Positions 23,354-31,481 of a DNA stretch of 64,000 nucleotides are shown here, one piece after another. Both the position numbers and the translations under genes were made by a program. Positions within the stretch are counted from its first letter, which is position 1; each line of letters opens with the position of its first letter. The notes below the pieces were generated by a model. That model did no database searches. It had not been told where the DNA came from and saw only the letters and a list, made by a program, of their open reading frames with translations. The stretch spans positions 69,513-133,512 of the forward strand of contig NZ_QRVG01000003.1 in NCBI RefSeq assembly GCF_003459245.1, in the 5' to 3' direction. This stretch comes from Collinsella sp. AF23-2 (lineage in GTDB: Bacteria; Actinomycetota; Coriobacteriia; Coriobacteriales; Coriobacteriaceae).

Positions 23354-25336
23354 TTACGCTCCATCCCGTGCATGCTCGGATTCAAACTCTTCTATCGCCG
23401 CCATAAACTGCTCGCCAAAGGCGTCGGCCTTTTTCTCGCCGATGCCGTTGACCTGGATAAGCTCGTCGCGCGTCTGAGGACGTAGACGGCACAGGCCGCG
23501 CAGGGCCTTGTCAGAGAAGACCATGTACGGTGCCATCTCCAGCTCGGTCGAGATCTCCTTGCGGAGTGCCCGTAGGCGCTCAAACAGCTCGGCGTCGTCG
23601 CCCACGCGCGGTCGCTGATCCAGCTCGGCCTCCTCGCGCAGCAAATCCACCGCACGGCGGGCACGGGCCGAGGCCTTGCGCTTGGACGCGCGACGCTTAA
23701 CGGTAAAGGCGAACGTCTCGTCCTCGACCTCGCCGGCACGCGGGCCCAGACCCACGACCGGATACTGGCCCTGCGAGGTGGCCAGGTAGCCCCGCCCGCA
23801 CAGCTGGCCGATGATGTCCTTGATGCGCCCGACCGATTCGCTCGACAGCTCACCGTAGCCGCGATCCTCGTCCAGATGCATCTGGCGAATGCGCTCGGTG
23901 TTGCCGCCGTGAAGCACGTCGGCGATCAGCGACTTGCCAAAGCGCATGGGGCGCGTGGCCACATATTGCACGGCGGCGCGGGCCATGTCGGTGACGTCCT
24001 CGACCTCGAACTGTGTGAGGCAGTTGCTGCAGTTGCCGCAACCCTCGGCGTCATCCGTGGCGGTGGCGCCCGCACCAGCCGCGGCAGCATGCTCGGCCGC
24101 GGCCTCGTCGCCAAAGTAGCGCAGCATGTATTCGCGCAGGCAGCCGGTGGTATTGCAGTAGCCCTCCATCTGGCTGAGCAGACGATATCGATTCTGGAGC
24201 GCCCACGCGCGCTGCTCGTCGTCGAGCGCCTCATCGGCAGCATCGCCGCGGTCGATCAGAAAGCGGCGCATGCGAAAATCGTTGCCGTTCCACAGCAAGT
24301 AGCAGCTGGCCGGGTCGCCATCGCGGCCGGCGCGGCCCGCCTCCTGGTAGTAGGCTTCGATGCTCTCGGGCACGTTGTTGTGGATCACGTAGCGCACGTT
24401 GGGCTTGTCGATGCCCATGCCAAAGGCGTTGGTGGCAACCATCACCTGGATATCGTCGTCGATAAAGGCGCGCTGGCTTTGGCGACGGGCGTCGTTGCCC
24501 ATGCCGGCATGGTAGCGGCCAACGCGAATGCCGCTGGGGCCCAGCGCCTCGGCAAGCTCGCCCGCCAGCGCATCGACCGTCTTGCGGGTCGAGCAATACA
24601 CGATACCGCTCTCGCTCGAATGCGCGATCACATAGTCGCGCACCCAGGCAGTCTTGGCCTTGTCGCCCATCTCCTCGCAACCAAAGTAGAGATTCTTGCG
24701 ATCGAAGCCCGTCACCACCGTCGCAGGGTTTTGCAGGCCGAGCATCTGCTGAATATCCGCACGCACGCGTTCGGTCGCCGTGGCGGTAAACGCCGCCACG
24801 ATGGGGCGCTGCGGCAGGGAATCGATGAACTCACGAATCTGCAGATAGGCGGGGCGGAAATCCTGACCCCATTGGCTTACGCAGTGGGCCTCGTCAATGG
24901 CCACGAGCGGCACGCCAATGCCGGCGGAACCCGCAGCCTCCTGCGCAAAGGCCAAAAAACGCGGCTCGAGCAAGCGCTCGGGCGCCACGTACATAAGCTG
25001 GTAGCGGCCCTCGCGCGCCCGCTTGAGCACGGTGTTTTGCTGGGCCGGAGTAAGGCTGGAGTTGAGATAGCTGGGTCGCGCACCCGCCGCGAGCAACGCA
25101 CGGGTCTGGTCCTCCATAAGCGACAGCAGCGGACTCACCACAAAGGTGATGCCGGGCAGCATGAGCGCGGGCACCTGGTAGCAAATGGACTTGCCGGCAC
25201 CCGTGGGCATAACACCCAGCGCATCGCGACCGGCAAGGATCGCATCGACCATGCGGTCCTGTCCCGGGCGAAACGAGGTGTAGCCAAAATAGGCGCCGAG
25301 CGTGTCGAGCGCCATCTGCTGCATGCTATCGGTCAT
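23354..25336 (-). CDS. recQ: ATP-dependent DNA helicase RecQ
   Basis: This is a 660-residue superfamily-2 helicase. Walker A is MPTGAGKS (43-50), and the DEAH box (IDEAHCVSQWGQDFRP) and motif VI (YQEAGRAGRDG) are intact. The RecQ-Ct zinc cysteines are seen in CNTTGC and CGNCSNC, followed by a winged helix. A C-terminal HRDC domain (about 570-645) is present, so all usual RecQ modules are there. ATG 25336 follows TAGGAAACC. It heads an unusual recQ-gntR-SIS cluster. Confidence 0.95.
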   Translation of the reverse strand: MTDSMQQMALDTLGAYFGYTSFRPGQDRMVDAILAGRDALGVMPTGAGKSICYQVPALMLPGITFVVSPLLSLMEDQTRALLAAGARPSYLNSSLTPAQQNTVLKRAREGRYQLMYVAPERLLEPRFLAFAQEAAGSAGIGVPLVAIDEAHCVSQWGQDFRPAYLQIREFIDSLPQRPIVAAFTATATERVRADIQQMLGLQNPATVVTGFDRKNLYFGCEEMGDKAKTAWVRDYVIAHSSESGIVYCSTRKTVDALAGELAEALGPSGIRVGRYHAGMGNDARRQSQRAFIDDDIQVMVATNAFGMGIDKPNVRYVIHNNVPESIEAYYQEAGRAGRDGDPASCYLLWNGNDFRMRRFLIDRGDAADEALDDEQRAWALQNRYRLLSQMEGYCNTTGCLREYMLRYFGDEAAAEHAAAAGAGATATDDAEGCGNCSNCLTQFEVEDVTDMARAAVQYVATRPMRFGKSLIADVLHGGNTERIRQMHLDEDRGYGELSSESVGRIKDIIGQLCGRGYLATSQGQYPVVGLGPRAGEVEDETFAFTVKRRASKRKASARARRAVDLLREEAELDQRPRVGDDAELFERLRALRKEISTELEMAPYMVFSDKALRGLCRLRPQTRDELIQVNGIGEKKADAFGEQFMAAIEEFESEHARDGA

Positions 25337-25489
25337 GGTTTCCTAACGTCCAAGTCATCTGCCGCCGATTATACGCCGCCACGCGGACCGGTGCCGCACG
25401 GCTGTCGGCCACGGGCAACGCAATCCAAAAGGAACGAGCGTGGGATTTTTGGACACTTTCCCAACGGCTAATCTCTTGACAAGCACGCA

Positions 25490-25637
25490 AACGTCGCTGG
25501 TTGAGCATAAGTCAGCGAAAACGCCCCTAAGCGAGCAAGGTGACGTGAAAGAGGAGGGAAGCGTACTTTGGGTACGCGACCGACGATTGAACGTCAGATT
25601 GCCGCTTAGGGGCGTTTGCAGCGTCGAGCCGTTACGC
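25490..25637. repeat. Long structured palindromic element
   Basis: AAACGCCCCTAAGCG (25519-25533) pairs perfectly with CGCTTAGGGGCGTTT (25603-25617). Inside this GCAA (25535) pairs with TTGC (25599) and GACGT (25542) with ACGTC (25591). An apical GCGTAC / GTACGC hairpin (25561-25577) completes a stacked, RNA-like fold. The right end (25595-25634) recurs at 38861-38900. The 25337-25658 gap holds no ORF. Confidence 0.7.
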
Positions 25638-25658
25638 GGTTTGGTAAAACCGCGTAAC
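25631..25658 (-). terminator. Hairpin directly after gntR stop
   Basis: GTTACGCGGTTT (25631-25642) pairs perfectly with AAACCGCGTAAC (25647-25658) with a GGTA loop. It abuts the gntR stop codon at 25659. There is no T-run, so termination may be weak. Confidence 0.55.
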
Positions 25659-26378
25659 TTACATGACCATAACGTAGCGCGATCCCACGTAGTACTGCTT
25701 ACCCATCAAAACCGGCTCGTCATCGGGACCGGTAAAGCCGGCACGCAGGTTGAGCAGCGGATCGTGCGGAGCAATGCCCAGCTCGGCCGCCTGCTCGGCG
25801 TTAGCTCGAACGGCCTCGACCGTACGGTAGCCAACCGAGACAATCGGCGTTCCGCCAACACGCTCGACCTCGGCAAAAATCGACTTGTTCTCAAGATCGG
25901 CCGTCAACAGCTCACGGTAGGCGTCAAACGGCACAAAGATGTTCTCCTCAAAGATGGGCTCGCCGTCGGCCGTACGCACGCGCTTGATATGCAGCAGCAG
26001 CGCATCCTTCTGCAGGCCAAAGAACTCCATCTCGTTTTGGCGCGCCGGAACGATCTGGCGATCGATCACGTGCGCACCGGCCTTCATGCCGTTGCCGGCA
26101 CACAGCGCGGTAAACGTCTGCAGCGTCGAGGCGTGAAACTGGCGGTTGATGTGCGGCGTGGAGACAAAGGTGCCGCGGCCCTGCTGCTTAACCAGATAGC
26201 CGTCGGAACACAGTTCCTCGACGGCACGGCGCACCGTAATACGGCTCACCTCGTACTGTTCGGCAAGCTCAAGCTCGGACGGAATGCGCTCCTTGGGTGC
26301 ATAAACCCCTTTCTCGATTGCATCCTTGATCTCGTCATAAATCTGCTGGTAAAGCGGTGCATTTTTGGGTGCGGGCAT
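25659..26378 (-). CDS. GntR family (HutC/UTRA) transcriptional regulator
   Basis: The 239-residue protein has a GntR winged helix (about 6-70; KERIPSELELAEQYEVSRIT) and a UTRA domain (about 88-237). It begins at ATG 26378 with only a weak ribosome site. A TATAACG-TC-TTTTTATA motif ~40 bp upstream resembles motifs before the PTS operon at 32405, the EamA gene at 33671 and the SIS gene at 10194. I therefore propose it as the regulator of that dispersed set and of itself. It is closely similar in layout to the regulator at 22596. Confidence 0.9.
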   Translation of the reverse strand: MPAPKNAPLYQQIYDEIKDAIEKGVYAPKERIPSELELAEQYEVSRITVRRAVEELCSDGYLVKQQGRGTFVSTPHINRQFHASTLQTFTALCAGNGMKAGAHVIDRQIVPARQNEMEFFGLQKDALLLHIKRVRTADGEPIFEENIFVPFDAYRELLTADLENKSIFAEVERVGGTPIVSVGYRTVEAVRANAEQAAELGIAPHDPLLNLRAGFTGPDDEPVLMGKQYYVGSRYVMVM

Positions 26379-26416
26379 ATCTGATCACTCTTATCAAAAT
26401 AGCGAAATAACTAATA

Positions 26417-26437
26417 CGTATATAACGTCTTTTTATA
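26417..26437 (-). promoter_or_regulatory. Putative GntR operator, site 2 (autoregulatory)
   Basis: CGTATATAACGTCTTTTTAT lies ~40 bp upstream of gntR (26378). On the minus strand it reads AAAAAGACGTTATATAC, matching site 3 at AAGACGTTATA. Confidence 0.5.
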
Positions 26438-26482
26438 TGTTACATCAGTTTGATAAAACGATACACCACATACAGCAAATCC

Positions 26483-27490
26483 TTACTTGCCGTCGTCCTG
26501 CTGCAGACTGTCCTGCTCGCTGAGGCGCGCCTGCCTGCTGGCCATGCGCGCGGGCTTGTCGGGATCGGGTACGGCCGTGGGCATGGGCTCGTCGACATGA
26601 CCGCCCCACCAGCCGCCCACGAAGTTGAGTGTGTGGAACACATTGATCACGGCGCCGGGATCAATATCGCACACCAGCTTGATAATGTCCTGGCTCTCGT
26701 AGGTCGAGACAACGGCGTGCAGCAGATACATCTTTTCGCGGCTGTATCCGCCAATGATCTCGGCGCAGCTAATGCCATGCTGAAAATGGTCAACATAGGC
26801 TGTCATGACCTCATCTGCCTTGCGTGTCGTGATCTGCAGCGTCACACGGTCGTAGCGTCGGTAGAAACTGTCGATGGTCTTGGTCGAAATAAACTGGAAC
26901 ACGATGGAATACGCCGCATTGTCCCAGCCAAACATAAAGCCAAAGATCGCCAGGATAGCGCAGTTAAAGCCAAAGATGACGCCCCAGATGGTCTTGCCTG
27001 TATGGTTGGAAACCCACAGCGCGATAAAGTCGGTGCCGCCGGTGGATGCGCCGGACTTAAGCGCGATGGCGGCGCCCAGGCCCGAGACCACGCCGCCAAA
27101 GATGATGAGCATGATCTTGTCGCCCAAAAACGGGGCGAAGTGAAAGATGTTGAGGAACAGCGACGAGAGCATGACCTGCATCATCGAGAAGATGACGAAG
27201 CGCTTGCTGATGCCGCTCCAGCAAAGGAGCGCCACGGGGATGTTGAGCGCGAGCATGCCGAGCGAGATGTCGATATGAACGCCGCCGAGCGAGGTGACGC
27301 GATCGAGCAGGACCGCGACGCCGGTGAGGCCGCTCGGAAGCAGGTCGGCGGGGCGAATGAACGCCTGAATCAGAAATGTCTGGAGAACGGCGGAGATGGT
27401 GACCGCCACGGCAGTAATGGCGCGGCGGACGATGGTGAGACGACCGAGCACGAGCACGCGGTCCGTGAGCTGATCGATGGCGTTCGCCAC
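26483..27490 (-). CDS. YitT family membrane protein (DUF161/DUF2179)
   Basis: The 335-residue protein has about five or six membrane helices in the first 200 residues. Family signatures are SGLTGVAVLL (about 53), ALKSGASTGGTDFIAL and GKTIWGVIFG. A soluble C-terminal DUF2179 domain follows (RVTLQITTRKADEVMTAYVD). The tail beyond ~300 is polar and probably disordered. Function is unknown in the family. GTG 27490 follows AAAGGAGCCTAC. It stands upstream of gntR (26378) with a 104-bp gap. Confidence 0.85.
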   Translation of the reverse strand: MANAIDQLTDRVLVLGRLTIVRRAITAVAVTISAVLQTFLIQAFIRPADLLPSGLTGVAVLLDRVTSLGGVHIDISLGMLALNIPVALLCWSGISKRFVIFSMMQVMLSSLFLNIFHFAPFLGDKIMLIIFGGVVSGLGAAIALKSGASTGGTDFIALWVSNHTGKTIWGVIFGFNCAILAIFGFMFGWDNAAYSIVFQFISTKTIDSFYRRYDRVTLQITTRKADEVMTAYVDHFQHGISCAEIIGGYSREKMYLLHAVVSTYESQDIIKLVCDIDPGAVINVFHTLNFVGGWWGGHVDEPMPTAVPDPDKPARMASRQARLSEQDSLQQDDGK

Positions 27491-27625
27491 GTAGGCTCCT
27501 TTCGAAGGCAGATGTAATTGTGGGGCATGCCGGCGATTGTAGCATGGAGCGCGAGAGGGCGCTTCAATTCACCCTCTCTCGACAACCAAAACGAGCCAGC
27601 AGCCCCCCAACCAAAGAGCCAAATT

Positions 27626-27748
27626 CTAAGTGAGTAGGCTTTTCGCGACCTGCCGAGCACACCCAAAGCTGCCACTTCCGTGACCTGCGGTTTTACTAAG
27701 GCAGATACGCTTTGTGCTCGGCCTGCGCCAAAAAGTCTACTCACTTAG
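27626..27748. repeat. 123-bp dispersed repeat, copy 1
   Basis: The ends are CTAAGTGAGTAGGCTTTT and its near complement AAAAAGTCTACTCACTTAG, with an interior including CGCGACCTGCCGAGCACACC. A second copy of identical length is at 36003-36125. No ORF is present in the 27491-27842 gap. After the element, CCGCAAGA and TTCTTGCGG (27800-27833) can pair and may end transcripts. Confidence 0.8.
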
Positions 27749-27842
27749 CCTGAGTCGAAGCCAAACGGATCAAATCGAAGCCAAAATGAGCCAATCCACC
27801 GCAAGAGACGTGTGAATCCGCACTTCTTGCGGCGAATTGACG

Positions 27843-28472
27843 CTACAAAGCGGTCAGAATGTCGGCGAGGTTGTCGATGACGGCGTCGGCTCCCGTTTGG
27901 TCCAGGTTAACGCCCTCGTGCGGACGCAGCGCCAGGACGCGCGCGCCGGAGCGCTTGCCGGCCTCGATGCCCAAAGGCGAGTCCTCGATAACCAGGCACT
28001 CGGTAGGCTCCACACCCAGCGCCTCCATGGCACGCAGGTAGATCTCGGGGTCGGGCTTAAATGCACTGCACTCGTGACCGCTGATGGTGTAGTCCAGCAC
28101 GTCGGTGATACCGGCAATCTCCACCAGCTCGTCAATGAGCTCGCGATAGGACGAGCTCGCGATGGCACACTTGACGCCGCGCTCGTGCAGCTCGCGCATC
28201 ACCGGCTCCGTCTGCTCGTTGAGCAGCTCGGCATACGGAACAGGGTGAACCGGGCTGTAGACCTGCTTGTACTCAACGCGCAAGCGCTCGCGCAGCTCAA
28301 CATCGTCGGGCACCAGCGACTTCCAGATGGCAGGCTCGTTAGACCCCGAAAGATCGGGGATCTCGTCAAAGTGGAACCCCTTTTCCTCCATAAACGCCAC
28401 GCGGCGACGGTTGTAGAACCACTCGGTATCGACCAGCACGCCGTCCATATCAAACAGCACTGCCTTGATCAT
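27843..28472 (-). CDS. HAD family hydrolase (beta-phosphoglucomutase-like)
   Basis: The 209-residue subfamily-I HAD protein has the nucleophile motif FDMDGVLVDTEW (Asp8, Asp10), a helical cap (about 15-85), motif II IASSS, the Lys in FKPDPEIY and the acidic motif VIEDSPLG. It is probably a sugar-phosphate phosphatase or mutase. ATG 28472 lies 8 nt after GGAGG and is preferred to ATG 28478. Position directly downstream of the PTS/SIS operon suggests a role in the same sugar pathway, although a terminator (28564-28594) separates them. Confidence 0.85.
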   Translation of the reverse strand: MIKAVLFDMDGVLVDTEWFYNRRRVAFMEEKGFHFDEIPDLSGSNEPAIWKSLVPDDVELRERLRVEYKQVYSPVHPVPYAELLNEQTEPVMRELHERGVKCAIASSSYRELIDELVEIAGITDVLDYTISGHECSAFKPDPEIYLRAMEALGVEPTECLVIEDSPLGIEAGKRSGARVLALRPHEGVNLDQTGADAVIDNLADILTAL

Positions 28473-28491
28473 ACGCATCTCCTCCCACCTG

Positions 28492-28526
28492 CCAAAAAGG
28501 GACAGGTTTATTTTGGTAGGTTTTAT
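28492..28526. repeat. AAACCTACC...GGCAGGT element (copy 2)
   Basis: It is the same imperfect palindrome as at 18563-18600, inverted, and again placed immediately before a gene's ribosome site (HAD gene). The core is AAACCTGTCCCTTTTTGG on the minus strand. Confidence 0.6.
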
Positions 28527-28563
28527 CTGGTGTTTTGCGACGCGACAGACACGCCCCCAAAGC

Positions 28564-28594
28564 AAAAAGGGGACGGGGCGCAAACCCCATCCCC
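28564..28594 (-). terminator. Terminator of the second PTS/SIS operon
   Basis: On the minus strand GGGGATGGGG and CCCCGTCCCC form a stem with a 6-nt loop, followed by TTTTTGC. Confidence 0.85.
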
Positions 28595-28628
28595 TCTCAA
28601 TCAACCCGTAAGGTCTACTTACTTGTGA

Positions 28629-29612
28629 TTAGTAGGAAAGCTTCCACATGTAGCGACGCATGGTCAGCGGGTGCTGACGGGCCTCGGCGATCTGGTTGCC
28701 GTACTCGCGCATAACGGCGAGGTGCAGCAGCGGGTTGAAGTAGGTGACGACGCTCGCGGGCACGGCGTCAGCCAGGCCGTAGTCCTTGGAGTCGATCAGA
28801 GCGACCTTGGCGCCCATGCGCTCAAGGAAGGTGAGGGCGCGAGCGTCCATCGGACGGGTAGCACCATCGGACATGAAGAAGACGTAGGGCTTACCCTCGG
28901 TGGAAACCTCGAACGGGCCGTGGAAGTACTCGCCGGTGTTGTAGGCGGCGGCGTCGATCCACTGCATCTCGGTGAACAGGAAGGCGGCGTGAGAATAAGC
29001 CATCTTCTCGGAGGCACCGGAGGCCATGAAGTAGATCATCTTGTCGTCCTTGAAGTCCTCGGCGAACTTCTTGGCGAGCTTCTTGCAGTGCTGAGCGGCG
29101 TTCTCGCAGAGATCGAAAACGTTGGTGAGGCCGGTGATCATGTCCTCGTAGTGGTCATAGCCCTCGGTCTGCTGAAGGATCTCGAGAGCAAGAGCGATGG
29201 CATAGCCGGGCTTCTCGCACTTGGCAGCGTAGTTGGCGTGGAAGCCGTGGACGATGACGTGGTCGGCGTCGACGGTCAGAGCGGAGCCAGCCTTGTTGGT
29301 GAGGGAGACGACCGGGCAGTTGTGCTTCTTGGCGGTCTTGTTGGCCTCGACGGTCTCGGGCGTGGAGCCACCGAGGGAGCAGGTGATCACGAAGGTGTGC
29401 TCGTTGACCCAGGAAGGCGTGTCGTAGTTGAACTCGTTAGCGGTGAAGATCTGAACGTTCAGCTTGTCCGTGTTGTTGGCCAGGAAGTACTTGGCGGGGT
29501 AAAGGTCGGACATGGAAGCACCGCAGCCGACGAAAGCGACGCTGTGAATCTCGTGGTTGGACAGGACGTCAGCGACGATCTGCTTAGGGAGGTTAAGGTC
29601 GATCTCGTACAT
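28629..29612 (-). CDS. SIS domain protein, FrlB/AgaS-like deglycase or isomerase
   Basis: This 327-residue double-SIS protein shows SVAFVGCGASMSDLYPAKYF (about 24) and ITCSLGGSTPETVEANKTAK (about 77). The second-domain motif is EMQWIDAAAYNTGEYFHGPF (about 217-237), carrying the presumed catalytic Glu and His. As last gene of the IIAB-IIC-IID-SIS operon it should process the imported phosphorylated compound, for example by removing the sugar from an amine. I chose ATG 29612 because AAAGGA is 9 nt upstream; ATG 29621 abuts it. The ending MRRYMWKLSY is nearly shared with the SIS protein at 33931 (MTRRYMWKLDY). Confidence 0.87.
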   Translation of the reverse strand: MYEIDLNLPKQIVADVLSNHEIHSVAFVGCGASMSDLYPAKYFLANNTDKLNVQIFTANEFNYDTPSWVNEHTFVITCSLGGSTPETVEANKTAKKHNCPVVSLTNKAGSALTVDADHVIVHGFHANYAAKCEKPGYAIALALEILQQTEGYDHYEDMITGLTNVFDLCENAAQHCKKLAKKFAEDFKDDKMIYFMASGASEKMAYSHAAFLFTEMQWIDAAAYNTGEYFHGPFEVSTEGKPYVFFMSDGATRPMDARALTFLERMGAKVALIDSKDYGLADAVPASVVTYFNPLLHLAVMREYGNQIAEARQHPLTMRRYMWKLSY

Positions 29613-29703
29613 CTGACACATTCCTTTCGATTTGTTGCGGCGCCACATTGCCGGACGCTCGCAGGGTTACCGTGGTTAGGACCGAGTCGCCGGCCCGTTG
29701 AGG

Positions 29704-29734
29704 ATGTGACAAAGGAACTGTCCCCTTGTCACAT
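29704..29734 (-). repeat. Palindrome with TGTCCCC core between IID and SIS gene
   Basis: ATGTGACAA (29704-29712) pairs with TTGTCACAT (29726-29734) around AGGAACTGTCCCC. It is one of the constant-core palindromes. Inside the operon it could act in RNA processing. Confidence 0.6.
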
Positions 29735-29803
29735 GTTAGGGATGGAAGCCTGCCTGGGGTATGGGATGCCAGGCAGGCCCCCGGGGGAAGCATTGGGTCG
29801 CGA

Positions 29804-30637
29804 CTAGGCCAGGATGCCGGCCGCGGAGAGGGCGATGCCGCCCACAATGGCGATCACGAGAAGCCAACCGGTGTTGACGTTCTTCTTGATGAGCCAGTAC
29901 ATAAGGCCGGTGAGGCCAAGGGAGATCATCTGGGGCATCATGCCGTCCAGGATGTCCTGGATCACGACGGTACCCTCAGCGAACTGCAGCGGGGTGGTGG
30001 CGCCGATCAGCGTAGCGATCATGCCGCCCACGGACATAAGACCCACGATGCCGCAGACATACATGAGCTTCTCCATGAGGTCGCCGCCCTGGAGCTTGCT
30101 CAGGTACTCGTGGCCGCCCTGATAGCCCATCTTGGCAGCGAACCACGTGATCAGCACGGAGGGCACAATGGAGATGAGCATGGCCAGGATCGGACCCATG
30201 ATGGAGCCCTGCTGAGCCAGCTGAACGCCCAGGCCAAAGGCGATAACGCGGATGGTGCCCTGGAAGAAAGAGTCACCGATGCCGGAAAGCGGGCCCATGA
30301 GGGAGGTCTTGACCGCGTTAATCGAATCGGGATCGAAGTTCTCGGGATCCTTGGCGTACTCCTCCTCCATGGAGGCGGCGAGGCCTAGGACAAAAGCGCT
30401 CGTCTGCGGGGTGCAGTTGTAGAACGCCATGTGACGGTGGTAAGCCTCTTTCTTAGCAGCGAGCTGCTTGGGGTCGGACTCGTCCGGATAGAGGCGATCG
30501 AGCGTGGGGACCATGCCGTAGAGGAAGCCCATGTTCATCTGACGCTCGTAGTTCCAAGAGGCCTGGATGGCCCAGGAGCGCCAGAAGAACTGGCTGACCT
30601 TCTTGTTCAGGGACACGTCCTTGGTTGCGGTTGCCAT
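29804..30637 (-). CDS. PTS mannose/fructose/sorbose family IID component
   Basis: This is a 277-residue membrane subunit. The N-terminal block QASWNYERQMNMGFLYGM, the SLMGPLSGIGDSFFQGTIRV segment (about 108-127) and a hydrophobic C-terminus (LVIAIVGGIALSAAGILA) are typical. ATG 30637 follows AGGAGGAACACACT. It follows IIC by 13 bp in the same operon. Confidence 0.94.
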   Translation of the reverse strand: MATATKDVSLNKKVSQFFWRSWAIQASWNYERQMNMGFLYGMVPTLDRLYPDESDPKQLAAKKEAYHRHMAFYNCTPQTSAFVLGLAASMEEEYAKDPENFDPDSINAVKTSLMGPLSGIGDSFFQGTIRVIAFGLGVQLAQQGSIMGPILAMLISIVPSVLITWFAAKMGYQGGHEYLSKLQGGDLMEKLMYVCGIVGLMSVGGMIATLIGATTPLQFAEGTVVIQDILDGMMPQMISLGLTGLMYWLIKKNVNTGWLLVIAIVGGIALSAAGILA

Positions 30638-30650
30638 AGTGTGTTCCTCC

Positions 30651-31445
30651 TTAGTCTTCGTCGTCTTCGAGCGGATCGTAGTCGGAATCGACACCGGCGG
30701 CTGCATGGGAGCCATTGAACTTGAAGCCCATGAAGACGATAGCCAGGCACACACCGATCAGAGCGACCGCGATGACGGACAGGTTGAGGTAGGCGGCGAG
30801 CAGGAAGCCGATGAACAGGAACGGGGTCATACCCTTCTTGATCATCATGGTGAGCAGCAGGGCCAGACCGTAGGCGGTCATGATCTTGGTCGAGACGTTC
30901 AGACCAACGGACAGCCACTCGGGAACCATGTTGACGATGGCTTGGACCAGGTCGGTACCGACAAAGACGGCCAGGAAGATCGGCAGGAAGTACATGATGG
31001 CGTACAGACCGGAGCCGGCGCAGATGTGCATACGGTAGGCGGTCTTGAACTTGCCGTTATCAATCGCGCTATCGGCCACATGGGTGAGGGCGGCGATGAT
31101 GGAACGGAACACGATGCCGAGGAGCTGACCCAGGACGGCGACCGGGATGGCGATCGTCATGGCGGTCTCGGCGGAAGCATCGGTCAGGCACGCGAAGGCA
31201 GCGGCCACGATGCCGCCCAGGACCATATCGGGCGGAACGGCGGCGCCGACCTGCACCAGGCCCATGGACACGAGCTCGACGGCGGCACCGACGGCAAGGC
31301 CGGTGGGCACATCGCCCAGCAGCAGACCGACGAGCGTAGCGCCAACGAGAGGCTGCTCGAAGTTAAGACGACCGAGCAGGCGGGAGTCCCACATGCAGAA
31401 CACGCCGACGAGGCCGACGAGCACCGCACTGATGAACGTATTCAT
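30651..31445 (-). CDS. PTS mannose/fructose/sorbose family IIC component
   Basis: This 264-residue permease has GRLNFEQPLVGATLVGLLLG and VGAAVPPDMVLGG, and an acidic C-terminus (YDPLEDDED). ATG 31445 follows AGGAGAAGGGT. It sits between the IIAB and IID genes, the standard order for this PTS family. Confidence 0.94.
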   Translation of the reverse strand: MNTFISAVLVGLVGVFCMWDSRLLGRLNFEQPLVGATLVGLLLGDVPTGLAVGAAVELVSMGLVQVGAAVPPDMVLGGIVAAAFACLTDASAETAMTIAIPVAVLGQLLGIVFRSIIAALTHVADSAIDNGKFKTAYRMHICAGSGLYAIMYFLPIFLAVFVGTDLVQAIVNMVPEWLSVGLNVSTKIMTAYGLALLLTMMIKKGMTPFLFIGFLLAAYLNLSVIAVALIGVCLAIVFMGFKFNGSHAAAGVDSDYDPLEDDED

Positions 31446-31481
31446 ACCCTTCTCCTTTCAGTCAGGCAAAAGCCTGGTTGA

